Assembly: GCA_029861675.1 (NCBI GenBank)
Contig: JAOTYV010000006.1
Location: 1-36,719, forward strand
DNA from: Alphaproteobacteria bacterium
GTDB lineage: Bacteria; Pseudomonadota; Alphaproteobacteria; UBA8366
DNA length: 36,719 nucleotides
Direction of reading: 5' to 3'
The translations under genes were made by a program, and so were the position numbers. The notes beneath the pieces were generated by a model, which worked only from the letters and a program-made list of their open reading frames with translations, was not told the origin of the DNA and searched no databases. Below, one piece after another: positions 1 to 7,818 of the stretch (its first letter is position 1; the number at the start of each line of letters is the position of its first letter).

Positions 1-865
1 GCTTCGCGCGACGAACCTCCCACGCATAGGCAATCCATTGCGCCACGCTGGCCCCGGCGGCGGGAATGATGCCGATCACGAGACCGCAGGCCCACCCGCG
101 GATCAGCGACCAGCGGACATGCTTGATCTCGGCAAAATTCGGCCAGATGTTCCAGGACAATTTCTTGACGCCGGAGATATTGCTGTGCGCTTCGCCTTCC
201 GACAATTCGAGGCCCTGGGCGAAGGCGAACAGGCCGATGATCGCCGGCATGATCCCGAAACCGGATTCGAGGCCGATGACGTCGAAGGTAAAGCGCGGAA
301 AGCTCGAATAGGTGTCGATGCCGAAGGTGCTGAGGAGCAGGCCCAGCAAACCGGAAATAAGTCCCTTGGTCACCGACCCGAAGGTTACCGCGGCAATGGT
401 CGTCAGGCCCAGCAGAGCGATCAGGAACAATTCGGCCGGACCGAACCACAACGACACATGGGCCAAGGGCGGCGCCAGCAGCAGCAATACGACGCCGCTG
501 ACGACGCCGCCGATCACCGACGCGAATGTGGAGATTCGGATCGCCTGGATGGCGCGGCCGGAGCGCGTCATCTCGTATCCTTCTATGGCGGACGCGGCCG
601 ATGCCGAAGTGCCGGGCGCCCGCAGCAGGATGGCCGAAAAGGAGCCGCCATAGATGCCTGCCGCGAAGCAGGACACCAGCAGGATCAGCGCCGGCGCCGG
701 CGACATGTTGAACGACACGGGAATAAGCAGCGCGATCGCCATCGGCGGGCTCAAACCGGGAATTGCGCCGATCACCAATCCCACGCTCACGCCGAGCAGC
801 ATGGCGAGAAACGTCTCCATCGAGGCGATGTGGGTGAGATAGCCGAGCGCGTCTACGAGATACAT
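1..865 (-). CDS. tctA: TTT transporter large permease TctA (operon 1), 3' part cut by window edge
   Basis: Large membrane subunit of a tripartite tricarboxylate transporter, which imports carboxylate-type solutes delivered by a periplasmic TctC protein using an ion gradient. I read 288 codons on the minus strand from ATG at 865; the frame is still open at base 1, so the C-terminal part lies outside the window. Visible family hallmarks are the N-terminal glycine/proline segment (GLVIGAIPGLSPPMA), a YGGSFSAILLRAPGTSASAAS-like loop, and a second internal copy of the repeat (GLVIGIIPAAGASVAQW) near the left edge. Long hydrophobic stretches fit a multi-span inner-membrane protein. The start lies 30 bases after the tctB stop. 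A nearer ATG in another frame stops after eight codons. Third gene of a tctC-tctB-tctA operon. Confidence 0.93.
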   Translation of the reverse strand, partial: MYLVDALGYLTHIASMETFLAMLLGVSVGLVIGAIPGLSPPMAIALLIPVSFNMSPAPALILLVSCFAAGIYGGSFSAILLRAPGTSASAASAIEGYEMTRSGRAIQAIRISTFASVIGGVVSGVVLLLLAPPLAHVSLWFGPAELFLIALLGLTTIAAVTFGSVTKGLISGLLGLLLSTFGIDTYSSFPRFTFDVIGLESGFGIMPAIIGLFAFAQGLELSEGEAHSNISGVKKLSWNIWPNFAEIKHVRWSLIRGWACGLVIGIIPAAGASVAQWIAYAWEVRRAK

Positions 866-895
866 CGCATCAGCCCAAGGTCGTTGCGCCGGTCA

Positions 896-1342
896 TCAGA
901 ACAATACTCCTGCGGGCAGACGCGCCTGCAAGAACCATTCGAAAAACGCATACATTGCGGGAAACAGAATGACCGCCGTGATGGCGATAGCGCGGAAATT
1001 CCGCACGCCGACAACCAGCGTTGCGACGATTAAGAAGACGAAGGTTGCCGAAAAATACCCTAGTGCGAATATTAATTCAATATACGCAATGGATATAGCT
1101 AATAAAATAAATGGTTTTACATTGGAATAGTTGAGGTCGAATTTTATTTTTTCTTTGAGTTCGCCCCGCTTGCGCCAGATTAGTTCGGCAATCATGAATA
1201 CCGACAGCAAAATCACGCCGAATGCGCAAAACAGTGGCATCGTATCGCCACCGGCCGGGAAATCGGACGCGATCACGATCACACCCGCCGCCGCGGCAAT
1301 CATGCCGATCGCGGTGATGATTTCCCCCCACAGACGCGTCAT
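896..1342 (-). CDS. tctB: TTT transporter small permease TctB (operon 1)
   Basis: Small membrane subunit of a tripartite tricarboxylate transporter (TctB family), 148 aa. It has four hydrophobic stretches, as the family does: one near the N-terminus (ITAIGMIAAAAGVIVIA), one around residue 40, and a closely spaced pair in the C-terminal half (residues about 76-125). It sits between tctC and tctA on the same strand. Bases about 1040-1160 are strikingly AT-rich compared with all surrounding coding sequence, and encode the charged linker plus the third membrane segment. The reading frame is not interrupted there. TctB sequences diverge strongly, so the call rests partly on position in the operon. 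Confidence 0.88.
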   Translation of the reverse strand: MTRLWGEIITAIGMIAAAAGVIVIASDFPAGGDTMPLFCAFGVILLSVFMIAELIWRKRGELKEKIKFDLNYSNVKPFILLAISIAYIELIFALGYFSATFVFLIVATLVVGVRNFRAIAITAVILFPAMYAFFEWFLQARLPAGVLF

Positions 1343-1365
1343 TTATTCGCCCCCCGTTGAGACCG

Positions 1366-1407
1366 CCGCATCCGGCGCGGATCGTCCATCCGCGCCAGTG
1401 TGTGCGG
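1366..1407 (-). promoter_or_regulatory. GC-rich hairpin between tctC1 and tctB1
   Basis: Perfect inverted repeat GGCGCGGAT / ATCCGCGCC (1374-1382 and 1388-1396) with a 5-base loop. It is flanked by a second pair of arms, CCGCA / TGCGG (1366-1370 and 1403-1407). It lies in the 95-base gap between the tctC stop and the tctB start. No run of T follows in the direction of transcription, so it does not look like a simple intrinsic terminator. A role in mRNA 3'-end protection, processing or partial read-through is inferred from the equivalent hairpins in the other two TTT operons of this window. Confidence 0.6.
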
Positions 1408-1437
1408 CTAAAGGTTGCGGTCAATCCAATCGGACAG

Positions 1438-2436
1438 TCAGGGCGTTTGCTCCCAGTACTTCACTTTCTTGACGCGTTCCGTCGTCGTGGTCAGCGTGGC
1501 TTTCAGCTTATCGCCCGACACCGGCCACAACCCGTTATGGCTCTTGATTTCCTTGACCGCGTAGTTCGCGTCGGCCAGGGCCGCCTTCACCGCATCGGCG
1601 ATGACCTGATACTTCTTCTGATCGAGCCCCGGCGCGACCACCAGCGTGCGGCCGGCGACCGAAATATTCTTGAGCCCGGTGACCTCGAAGAAGGTCGGCA
1701 CGGACGGCAGATAGGTGGATCGTTGGGTATCGAGCACCGCAAGCGGCCGCAGCTTGCCTTCGAGCATGTACTTCACGTAGTAGCCGACATTGCCGGCTAC
1801 CGCGTCGGTGTGATTGCCGAGCACTTCCTTGATCTTCTTGCCGTCGTTGTTGGCGTAGACCTTTTTCACCTTGAAGCCCTTAATGAATTTTTCGGCATAG
1901 GCGATGCCCTGGTGGTCGTCGGACCCGACCGCGGTGGTGCTCATGATCACCTTGTTCGGATTCTTCACCACGTAGTCGATGAACTGTTTTAGGGTTTGAA
2001 AGCGCTCGTCGCCTTCGCGCACCGCCCAGATGCACGGATCGACCGTCGCGCCGGAGACGAAGTTGAAGGTGTTGATATTCTCCTTCCGCTTCATCTTCGG
2101 GTCGAGATAGGCGAAGACGTGCGGAATATTGACGTAGCCGATTTTGTGATCGTCTTTTTTCGCGTCCCATTTCGCCATCTGCGCCCAGGCGACCCAGCCG
2201 CCGCCGCCGGAAATGTTGACGATATTGACCGGCACGCCCAGCGCCTTCGCCAAATACGGCGCAAATGTCCGTGCGCTGCGATCGGTGCCGCCTCCCGGCT
2301 TCCAGGGCACGACAAGCTGTACCGGGCCGTTGGGGAATTTATCGGCGGCGCTGGCGATGGACGAGAGTGCGCCGGAAACGATCAACGCGCCCGCAAGCAC
2401 CGACAGGATTGGTTGCGATTTTTTCACAGAAAACAC
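1438..2436 (-). CDS. tctC: TTT transporter periplasmic binding protein TctC (operon 1)
   Basis: Periplasmic solute-binding protein of the TctC/Bug family, the receptor that hands a carboxylate-type ligand to TctAB. I chose a GTG start at 2436 because a strong ribosome site (AGGGAGGAG) lies about seven bases upstream. The longer in-frame extension lacks such a site and would bury the signal peptide. The 332-aa product begins VFSVKKSQP, then a hydrophobic core and an ASA-ADK signal-peptidase I site near residue 30. The mature part opens with the family motif FPNGPVQLVVPWKPGGGTD, and further on has the GSDDHQGIAYA region that lines the ligand pocket in Bug proteins. First gene of the operon; the ligand cannot be predicted. 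A promoter candidate with direct repeats lies upstream. Confidence 0.93.
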   Translation of the reverse strand: MFSVKKSQPILSVLAGALIVSGALSSIASAADKFPNGPVQLVVPWKPGGGTDRSARTFAPYLAKALGVPVNIVNISGGGGWVAWAQMAKWDAKKDDHKIGYVNIPHVFAYLDPKMKRKENINTFNFVSGATVDPCIWAVREGDERFQTLKQFIDYVVKNPNKVIMSTTAVGSDDHQGIAYAEKFIKGFKVKKVYANNDGKKIKEVLGNHTDAVAGNVGYYVKYMLEGKLRPLAVLDTQRSTYLPSVPTFFEVTGLKNISVAGRTLVVAPGLDQKKYQVIADAVKAALADANYAVKEIKSHNGLWPVSGDKLKATLTTTTERVKKVKYWEQTP

Positions 2437-2520
2437 GGTCGAGCTCCTCCCTAAAGGATGTATTCGTTTTTTTGGGGCTTTGCGCCGGGTACCGACCAAA
2501 TCGGCGCGCGCCTCTGCTTC

Positions 2521-2549
2521 ATTTCATAGAAGTCGGTTCACCCTGTCAA
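2521..2549 (-). promoter_or_regulatory. Candidate sigma-70 promoter for tctCBA operon 1
   Basis: On the minus strand a perfect -35 hexamer TTGACA (2549-2544) is followed after 17 bases by TGAAAT (2526-2521), which matches the -10 consensus at four of six positions. It lies about 85 bases upstream of the chosen tctC start, in the 245-base gap after the upstream sulfatase gene. The repeats described at 2535-2579 overlap it. This is a sequence match only. Confidence 0.45.
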
Positions 2550-2579
2550 TCGATGGTTCACCAGATGATTGACCCTGTC
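2535..2579. repeat. Direct repeats overlapping the tctC1 promoter (possible operators)
   Basis: GGTTCACC occurs at 2535-2542 and again at 2555-2562, exactly 20 bases apart, about two helical turns. ACCCTGTC occurs at 2540-2547 and 2572-2579. On the minus strand the set reads GACAGGGT-N9-GGTGAACC-N7-GACAGGGTGAACC. The repeats straddle the -35 element, the usual placement for a regulator site. No regulator gene adjoins, so the binding protein is unknown. Confidence 0.45.
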
Positions 2580-2681
2580 TTCGCAAGGTTAAGCATTGCT
2601 GCGATTGACAAAATCGACCTTTCTATCCGGGCGCTTGGCCCATTTGGCCGATTGTTGCGTTTGTCCTCAATGCCGGCCCCG

Positions 2682-4145
2682 CTATGACGTCGTCTGGTAC
2701 TCCGGCTCCGCACCCGGCGGCGGCGTCGCCCCGTAGCCGCCTTTTTCGATCACCGCGTCGCGTCCGCCATGCCGTTCGATGATCGCCGCCTGGTCGGCCT
2801 TGGCGCGTCGGTCGGTTTCTTCCGGATCGACCATCGCCCGGAGTCGGCGTTCGAAGTCGTCGATGACGGCTCGGTGCGCCGGGCTGTCGCCGAGGTCGTG
2901 CAATTCCTCCGGATCCGCCTCCAGGTCGAACAGCTCGGGGCGGTAACCGACATAGTGAACATATTTGTATTGCCCGCGGCGCAGCATGAACGCACCCGAA
3001 ATCGCGCCGGCGGCGTGATATTCGCTGAAGACCGGACGGTCCAGGTCTTCCGCGCCCGCCGCCACGTCGAACAGCGATGTCCCGGGCAGTCCGCTATCCT
3101 GTTCGGTCGCGGGTTCCCCGACCGCGCGCAGGATCGTCGGATAGAGATCGACCAGGGATACCGGCGTTCGCACGGTCTGCCCCTTCGGCAGATCGGGGCC
3201 GGACAGGATCAAGGGGATGCCGGCGGATTCCTCATGCATGGTGGATTTTCCCCAGAGCCGGCGCGCGCCCATGTTATCGCCGTGATCCGAGGTGAACAGC
3301 ACGCGCGTATTGCCGTCCTGGCCCGAGTCCGAGAGCGCGGCAAGCAGCTTGCCGACATTGTCGTCGATAAAACTGCACAAGCCGAAATAGCTCGCGATGG
3401 CCAGCCGCTTTTGTGCGTCGTCCTTGAAATACCGCTCGATGATGTAGCACTCGTCGAAAGCCTGCCACCAGGGATGATCGGGCGTGCGGTCCGGCTCCCG
3501 CAGTTTCGGCATGGGAATATCCTCGGGCGGATAGAGGTCGAGATACCGTTTGGGCGCGCGCAGGGGATAGTGCGGGCTGATGAAGGAGACGAACAGCACC
3601 CATGGCTTGCCGTCCGCCGTCGCGCCGGCGTCGCCCAGCCACCGGCAGGCATGGTCGGCAATGCCCTCATCGTAGGTCACGTAAGAGGAGACACCTTCGC
3701 CGATGTCTTCGGCGTAATCGCGGCTCTGATAGCGGACCGGCAGCGGGTCGCGGACCGCGCCGTGGATATCGCCGCCGTCGACCGCGTGCATCGGCACGAT
3801 CTGCTGGTCGAAACCGGTCGCGTCGGTCTCGTTTCGGTAATGCAGCTTACCGATCGACAGCACCGGGTGGCCGGTTTCCTGCAATCGATGGCCCCATCCT
3901 GGGATCCGGCCGTCATAGGGCGAGGCGTTGCACCAGGCGCCGATTTCATGAACGTACCGGCCGGTGGCCAGGCTGGCCCGCGCCGGCACGCAGATCGGCG
4001 AGTTGGTATAGGCGCTGGTGAACCGCACGCCGCGATCCGCCAGCCGGTCGAGGTTGGGGGTTTTGACCATCGGGTGGCCGTAACACCCCAGCATATTGCG
4101 GTTATGTTCATCGTCCATGATGACGAGAAGGTTCATCGGGTCCAT
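2682..4145 (-). CDS. Type I sulfatase, choline-sulfatase-like (sulfatase A)
   Basis: Formylglycine-dependent sulfatase of the alkaline-phosphatase superfamily, 487 aa, hydrolysing a sulfate ester (substrate unknown). The signature CVPARASLATGR places the nucleophile Cys52 in C-x-P-x-R, to be oxidised to formylglycine by an enzyme encoded elsewhere. Metal-site segments are MDDEH (residues 10-14) and the C-terminal DHGDN, and GKLHYR supplies active-site basic residues. Start ATG at 4145 is preceded by GGAG. The open frame extends 39 codons further upstream, but this start gives a product colinear with sulfatase B, also 487 aa. There is no signal peptide, so it should be cytoplasmic, like BetC choline sulfatase. 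It lies upstream of, and on the same strand as, TTT operon 1. Related phosphonate monoester hydrolases share the motif, so activity could differ. Confidence 0.92.
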   Translation of the reverse strand: MDPMNLLVIMDDEHNRNMLGCYGHPMVKTPNLDRLADRGVRFTSAYTNSPICVPARASLATGRYVHEIGAWCNASPYDGRIPGWGHRLQETGHPVLSIGKLHYRNETDATGFDQQIVPMHAVDGGDIHGAVRDPLPVRYQSRDYAEDIGEGVSSYVTYDEGIADHACRWLGDAGATADGKPWVLFVSFISPHYPLRAPKRYLDLYPPEDIPMPKLREPDRTPDHPWWQAFDECYIIERYFKDDAQKRLAIASYFGLCSFIDDNVGKLLAALSDSGQDGNTRVLFTSDHGDNMGARRLWGKSTMHEESAGIPLILSGPDLPKGQTVRTPVSLVDLYPTILRAVGEPATEQDSGLPGTSLFDVAAGAEDLDRPVFSEYHAAGAISGAFMLRRGQYKYVHYVGYRPELFDLEADPEELHDLGDSPAHRAVIDDFERRLRAMVDPEETDRRAKADQAAIIERHGGRDAVIEKGGYGATPPPGAEPEYQTTS

Positions 4146-4408
4146 TTCAAGCTCCAGCTCGTGCGATCCGCTGCGGCGGCGGCCATCGGGTGTGACATTC
4201 ACGGTGGATTTATGGGCGTCGGCGCCTTCTCCGAGATTGCAGGGTGCGTGACGGAATTTCAATTGGTCTGCCTGGGTGACGCCGACCGACGCATTTTATC
4301 AGGGTGCTCATGGTTGGGCTGACGCACCTTATTGGCGCGGCGTCGCCATATGAAGGTATCCTGGCGGGCAATTCGTAATATGGCCGGCCGGCCCAAGGAT
4401 AAATCGCC

Positions 4409-5872
4409 ATGTCTCATCCGAACCTGCTTATTCTCATGGACGACCAGCACAGTCGGCAGATGTCCGGATGCTATGGCCACCCGCTGGTCGAAACCCCCAA
4501 CCTCGACCGGCTGGCGGATCGCGGCGTGCGGTTCACCAATGCCTATACCAACTCGCCGCTCTGCGTGCCGGCGCGGGCCAGCCTGGCCACCGGCCGGTAC
4601 GTTCATGAAACGGCGTGCTGGGACAACGCCATCGCCTATGACGGGCGGACACCATCCTGGAGCCATCGCCTGCAGGCCGCCGGTATCCCGTGCACGTCGA
4701 TCGGCAAATTGCATTACCGGTACGAGAGCGATCCGACCGGCTTCGACGAACAGGTTATCCCGATGCATATCGCCGACGGTGTCGGTGACCTGATGGGCTG
4801 TATCCGGCCCGATCTGCCGGTGCGCCATCAATGCCGGAAATACGCCGAGGAGGTTGGCCCGGGCGAGACGGCCTACACCCGCTACGACCGCGACATTGCC
4901 GATCGCGCCGACCGCTGGCTGCGCGACCGCGCGGGTAAACCGGCCGACCGGCCGTGGGTGCTGTTTGTTTCCTTTATCGCGCCGCACTTTCCGTTGGTCG
5001 TGCCGCAACCGTACTTCGAACGCTATCCGCTCGATCGGATAGAAATGCCGAAACCCGCCGACACCGACTATCAAAGCGCGCATCCGTGGTGGAAGGGGTT
5101 CTGCAACAGCAACATATTTGACCGGTATTTCCGCGACGACGAACACCGCAAAACGGCGATCGCCTGCTATCTCGGTCTTTGCACGTTCATCGACGACCAA
5201 ATCGGCCAGGTACTGAATGCTCTGGACGAGACCGGGCTGACGGACGAGACGCGCGTCCTATTCTTCAGCGATCATGGCGACAATCTGGGCGCGCGCGGCA
5301 TTTGGGGGAAATCCACGATGCACGAGGAATCCGCCGGCATTCCGATGCTGCTGGCCGGACCGGATATTCCCGCGAACAAGATGGTCGCCACGCCGGTTTC
5401 TCTGGTCGATGTGTTCCCGACTGTTCTTGAGACCGCCGGCGTTGGGGCGCGTGCCGAAGATGCCGGATTACCGGGCGAATCGCTTGCGGCGCTGGCGCGC
5501 CGGACCGACGACCCGCACCGGCTGGTTTTTTCCGAGTATCACGGCGCCGCCTCGATTTCGGGAAGCTTCATGCTCCGCGCGGGGCTTTTCAAATATGTCC
5601 ATTACACCGGATGCCCGCCGGAGCTGTTTAATCTGCTACGCGATCCGGATGAACTGGCCAACCTGGTGGACGATCCCGCGCATGGGCCGGTCATCGCGGA
5701 GTTCGAGGCGAAGCTCCGAACCATTGTCGACCCGGAGGCGGTCGACCGGCGCGCAAAGGCGGATCAGGCGGCCCATATCGACCGGCACGGCGGCATCGAG
5801 AAAATCCTTCAACTCGGCGGATTGCATGGCACGCCGGTACCGGGCGGCGGCTCGACGCGCGTAAAATCATAG
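4409..5872 (+). CDS. Type I sulfatase, choline-sulfatase-like (sulfatase B)
   Basis: Second formylglycine-dependent sulfatase, 487 aa, divergently transcribed from sulfatase A and clearly its paralogue. The two share near-identical N-terminal blocks (TPNLDRLADRGVRFT, YTNSP-CVPARASLATGR) and the DHGDN/WGKSTMHEESAGIP region. Cys52 is the predicted formylglycine, and MDDQH (residues 10-14) is the N-terminal metal motif. The ATG at 4409 follows an AAGGA ribosome site by about eight bases. There is no signal peptide, so it is probably cytoplasmic. The 263-base divergent gap to sulfatase A (4146-4408) must hold both promoters, but I could not pick convincing hexamers in it. The pair look like an old duplication kept for related substrates (inference). 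Confidence 0.92.
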   Translation: MSHPNLLILMDDQHSRQMSGCYGHPLVETPNLDRLADRGVRFTNAYTNSPLCVPARASLATGRYVHETACWDNAIAYDGRTPSWSHRLQAAGIPCTSIGKLHYRYESDPTGFDEQVIPMHIADGVGDLMGCIRPDLPVRHQCRKYAEEVGPGETAYTRYDRDIADRADRWLRDRAGKPADRPWVLFVSFIAPHFPLVVPQPYFERYPLDRIEMPKPADTDYQSAHPWWKGFCNSNIFDRYFRDDEHRKTAIACYLGLCTFIDDQIGQVLNALDETGLTDETRVLFFSDHGDNLGARGIWGKSTMHEESAGIPMLLAGPDIPANKMVATPVSLVDVFPTVLETAGVGARAEDAGLPGESLAALARRTDDPHRLVFSEYHGAASISGSFMLRAGLFKYVHYTGCPPELFNLLRDPDELANLVDDPAHGPVIAEFEAKLRTIVDPEAVDRRAKADQAAHIDRHGGIEKILQLGGLHGTPVPGGGSTRVKS

Positions 5873-5884
5873 AGACCGCTTCCC

Positions 5885-6829
5885 TCAGGTAAGCTGATCC
5901 AGCAGGGTCGATCCGAAATCGGCGACGTGGCGCTCCATCAAAGGGGCGACGGATTTGGCGAATGCCGCGCGCTCCGTATCATCTAAGCGCACGATCGCGA
6001 CGCCCGCGCGCGCGAGGTTGTCGAGTCCCTCCTCATCCTGCGCGATCGCCAGCGCGCGCTGCATTTCGGTGGCTTCCGCCGCGGCAAGCCGGACTGCCTC
6101 GCGAAGGTCCTGGGACCATGTGTCGAAGATGGCCGCATTGCATAGAAACAGCGTGACGCCGAAAAAGTGTCCGGTCAGCGTGAGATGGGGATGGACTTTC
6201 GGAATATCGAAATTGAGGATCGTCGTGAGCGGGTTTTCCTGCGCATCGACGCTGCCCGTCTCGGCGGACTCCAGGCTGTCGAGAAAGGTCTTTATATCCA
6301 ACGCCACCGGCTCAAACCCGATTAGCCTGAACGTCTCGCCGATGAATTCGCTCATTTGGGTTCGGATGCGCATCCCCTGGCAATCGGATGGTGTGTGTAT
6401 CGGCCGCAGCCGATTGGTGATGTGACGGAATCCGTTGTCCCAGAACCCGAGGACGCGGTAGGGGGTCGCGGCATGCAACTGCTCGGTGAGCGCGCGCCCC
6501 GGCGCGCCGTCCAATGCTTGAAAGACCCGCGCCCGGTCCCCGATGACGAACGGCAATTCGAAGGTCTTGAAATCCGGTAATTCAGCCGAAAACCGTATCG
6601 TCGAGATGTAGCACATGGTTTCATCGCCGCGGGCGACCATCGGCAACAGGTCGCCCGACTTATGGCCGTGTGCGAGGATATTGTCCTCAAGCTCGAAGGC
6701 GACGCGATCGCCCATCCGGCGTTGCAGTGCCGCACCGAACGCCTGCGCCGCACGGGTATGGATGGATCCTTTGCCCTGGTAGCCGGCAAAGCGAATGCGG
6801 ATGGGCGCCATCTCACGCGGAACCCGCAT
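5885..6829 (-). CDS. TRAP-type DctP-family binding protein lacking a signal peptide
   Basis: Solute-binding protein of the DctP family, normally the periplasmic receptor of a TRAP carboxylate or sulfonate importer. Family features include an IRFAGYQGKGS opening strand, LPFVIGDRARVF, GFWDNGFRHITN, the ligand-binding arginine block GMRIRTQ, and the DAQENP motif. From ATG 6829 (20 bases after the upstream stop) the product is 314 aa and starts directly on the first beta strand. Neither this start nor upstream in-frame starts, which overlap the previous gene, gives a recognisable signal peptide. No TRAP membrane genes adjoin it. It may be a cytoplasmic ligand-binding derivative, may have lost its leader, or may have a misplaced start. 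It is last in an operon with a dioxygenase and a dehydrogenase. Confidence 0.82.
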   Translation of the reverse strand: MRVPREMAPIRIRFAGYQGKGSIHTRAAQAFGAALQRRMGDRVAFELEDNILAHGHKSGDLLPMVARGDETMCYISTIRFSAELPDFKTFELPFVIGDRARVFQALDGAPGRALTEQLHAATPYRVLGFWDNGFRHITNRLRPIHTPSDCQGMRIRTQMSEFIGETFRLIGFEPVALDIKTFLDSLESAETGSVDAQENPLTTILNFDIPKVHPHLTLTGHFFGVTLFLCNAAIFDTWSQDLREAVRLAAAEATEMQRALAIAQDEEGLDNLARAGVAIVRLDDTERAAFAKSVAPLMERHVADFGSTLLDQLT

Positions 6830-6849
6830 TGTGGCGGCGGGTCCTGTGG

Positions 6850-7767
6850 TCAGGAACCATCGTTGAGCGAGACACCGCTTGCGTCTTCCCAAAGCCGGAC
6901 GACTTCCGACTGGTCGATGTCGAAGCCGTACTCGTCCGCCGCTTGTTTCCAAAGATCGGCGCAGCGCTCGGCCAATGGCGCTGCGGCGCCGATCGCCGCA
7001 GCGGTATCGACCGCGATTCGTACGTCCTTTGCGATCAGCCCGGCTGCCATGCCGGTAGCAAACTTACCGGTCAGGATATGGGGGATCACCTTCTTTTCGA
7101 TCGGGTTGTTGCGGCCGGTCGTCGCCGAGAGCAGCGCTTTGAGGATGGTGTCGGTCTCGACACCAAACTTGCGGCCGATCACCAACGCCTCAATCGCCGC
7201 GATCAGCCCCGTCGCATTGACGTAGTTGTTGAGCGCCTTGATCGCATGCGCCGCGCCGAGGTCTCCGCAATGGATGATCTCGCCGCCCATCGCATCGAAC
7301 AAAGGCTCGCATCGCGCGACCGTCTCCGCGTCGCCGCCTGTCATGATGGTGAGGCTGCCGTCTTCGGCGAACACCACGCCGCCGGCGACCGGTGCGTCGA
7401 CCACGGTAACGCCCAGCGGAGATAACGCCTCGCCCAACTGCCGCGTATGGGTCGGATTGGAGGTGCTCATGTCGATGACCACCTTGCCGGGCGACAGCCC
7501 CTGCAACAGGCAATCGGCGTCATCGCCGCCGACCACTTCGCGTACGATATCGCTGGTGGGCAGCATGGTAATGATCGCGTCGACGGATTCCGCCAACGCC
7601 TTTAGCGTCGCGGCCGATGCGGCGCCCTGCGCGGCGACGAAATCGTCGACCACCGCGCGGTTCGTATCGAAGACCGTGACCTTGAAACCGGCCTCGACCA
7701 GATGACGCGCCATTGGGTTGCCCATTCGGCCAATGCCGACGAACCCGATCTTTTCGATCGCCGCCAT
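6850..7767 (-). CDS. Beta-hydroxyacid dehydrogenase (3-hydroxyisobutyrate dehydrogenase family)
   Basis: NAD(P)-dependent dehydrogenase of the 3-hydroxyisobutyrate / tartronate-semialdehyde reductase family, 305 aa, interconverting a 3-hydroxy acid and its semialdehyde. The Rossmann motif GFVGIGRMGNPMA lies at residues 8-20, the substrate signature DAPVAGG at 124-130, and the catalytic lysine is Lys177 in GAAHAIKALNNY. An AGGAAA ribosome site precedes the ATG. It follows the dioxygenase gene by 51 bases and precedes the DctP-like gene by 20, so the three are probably one transcript. The family includes 3-sulfolactaldehyde reductase (YihU), which would suit an organosulfur locus, but the sequence does not single out that activity. 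Confidence 0.9.
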   Translation of the reverse strand: MAAIEKIGFVGIGRMGNPMARHLVEAGFKVTVFDTNRAVVDDFVAAQGAASAATLKALAESVDAIITMLPTSDIVREVVGGDDADCLLQGLSPGKVVIDMSTSNPTHTRQLGEALSPLGVTVVDAPVAGGVVFAEDGSLTIMTGGDAETVARCEPLFDAMGGEIIHCGDLGAAHAIKALNNYVNATGLIAAIEALVIGRKFGVETDTILKALLSATTGRNNPIEKKVIPHILTGKFATGMAAGLIAKDVRIAVDTAAAIGAAAPLAERCADLWKQAADEYGFDIDQSEVVRLWEDASGVSLNDGS

Positions 7768-7818
7768 ATCTGAATTTCCTTTCTTCTTGCGCTCGGACGA
7801 AGCGGACGCGCGAACGTG

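Noticed and set aside
38..1033. Plus-strand frame of 331 codons at the left edge
   Set aside because: Lies opposite the partial tctA1 and tctB1 genes, which read cleanly on the minus strand.
2769..4322. Open plus-strand frame of about 517 codons, and the similar minus-strand frame at 4259-5200
   Set aside because: Both are antisense to sulfatases A and B. They resemble each other only because the sulfatases are paralogues.
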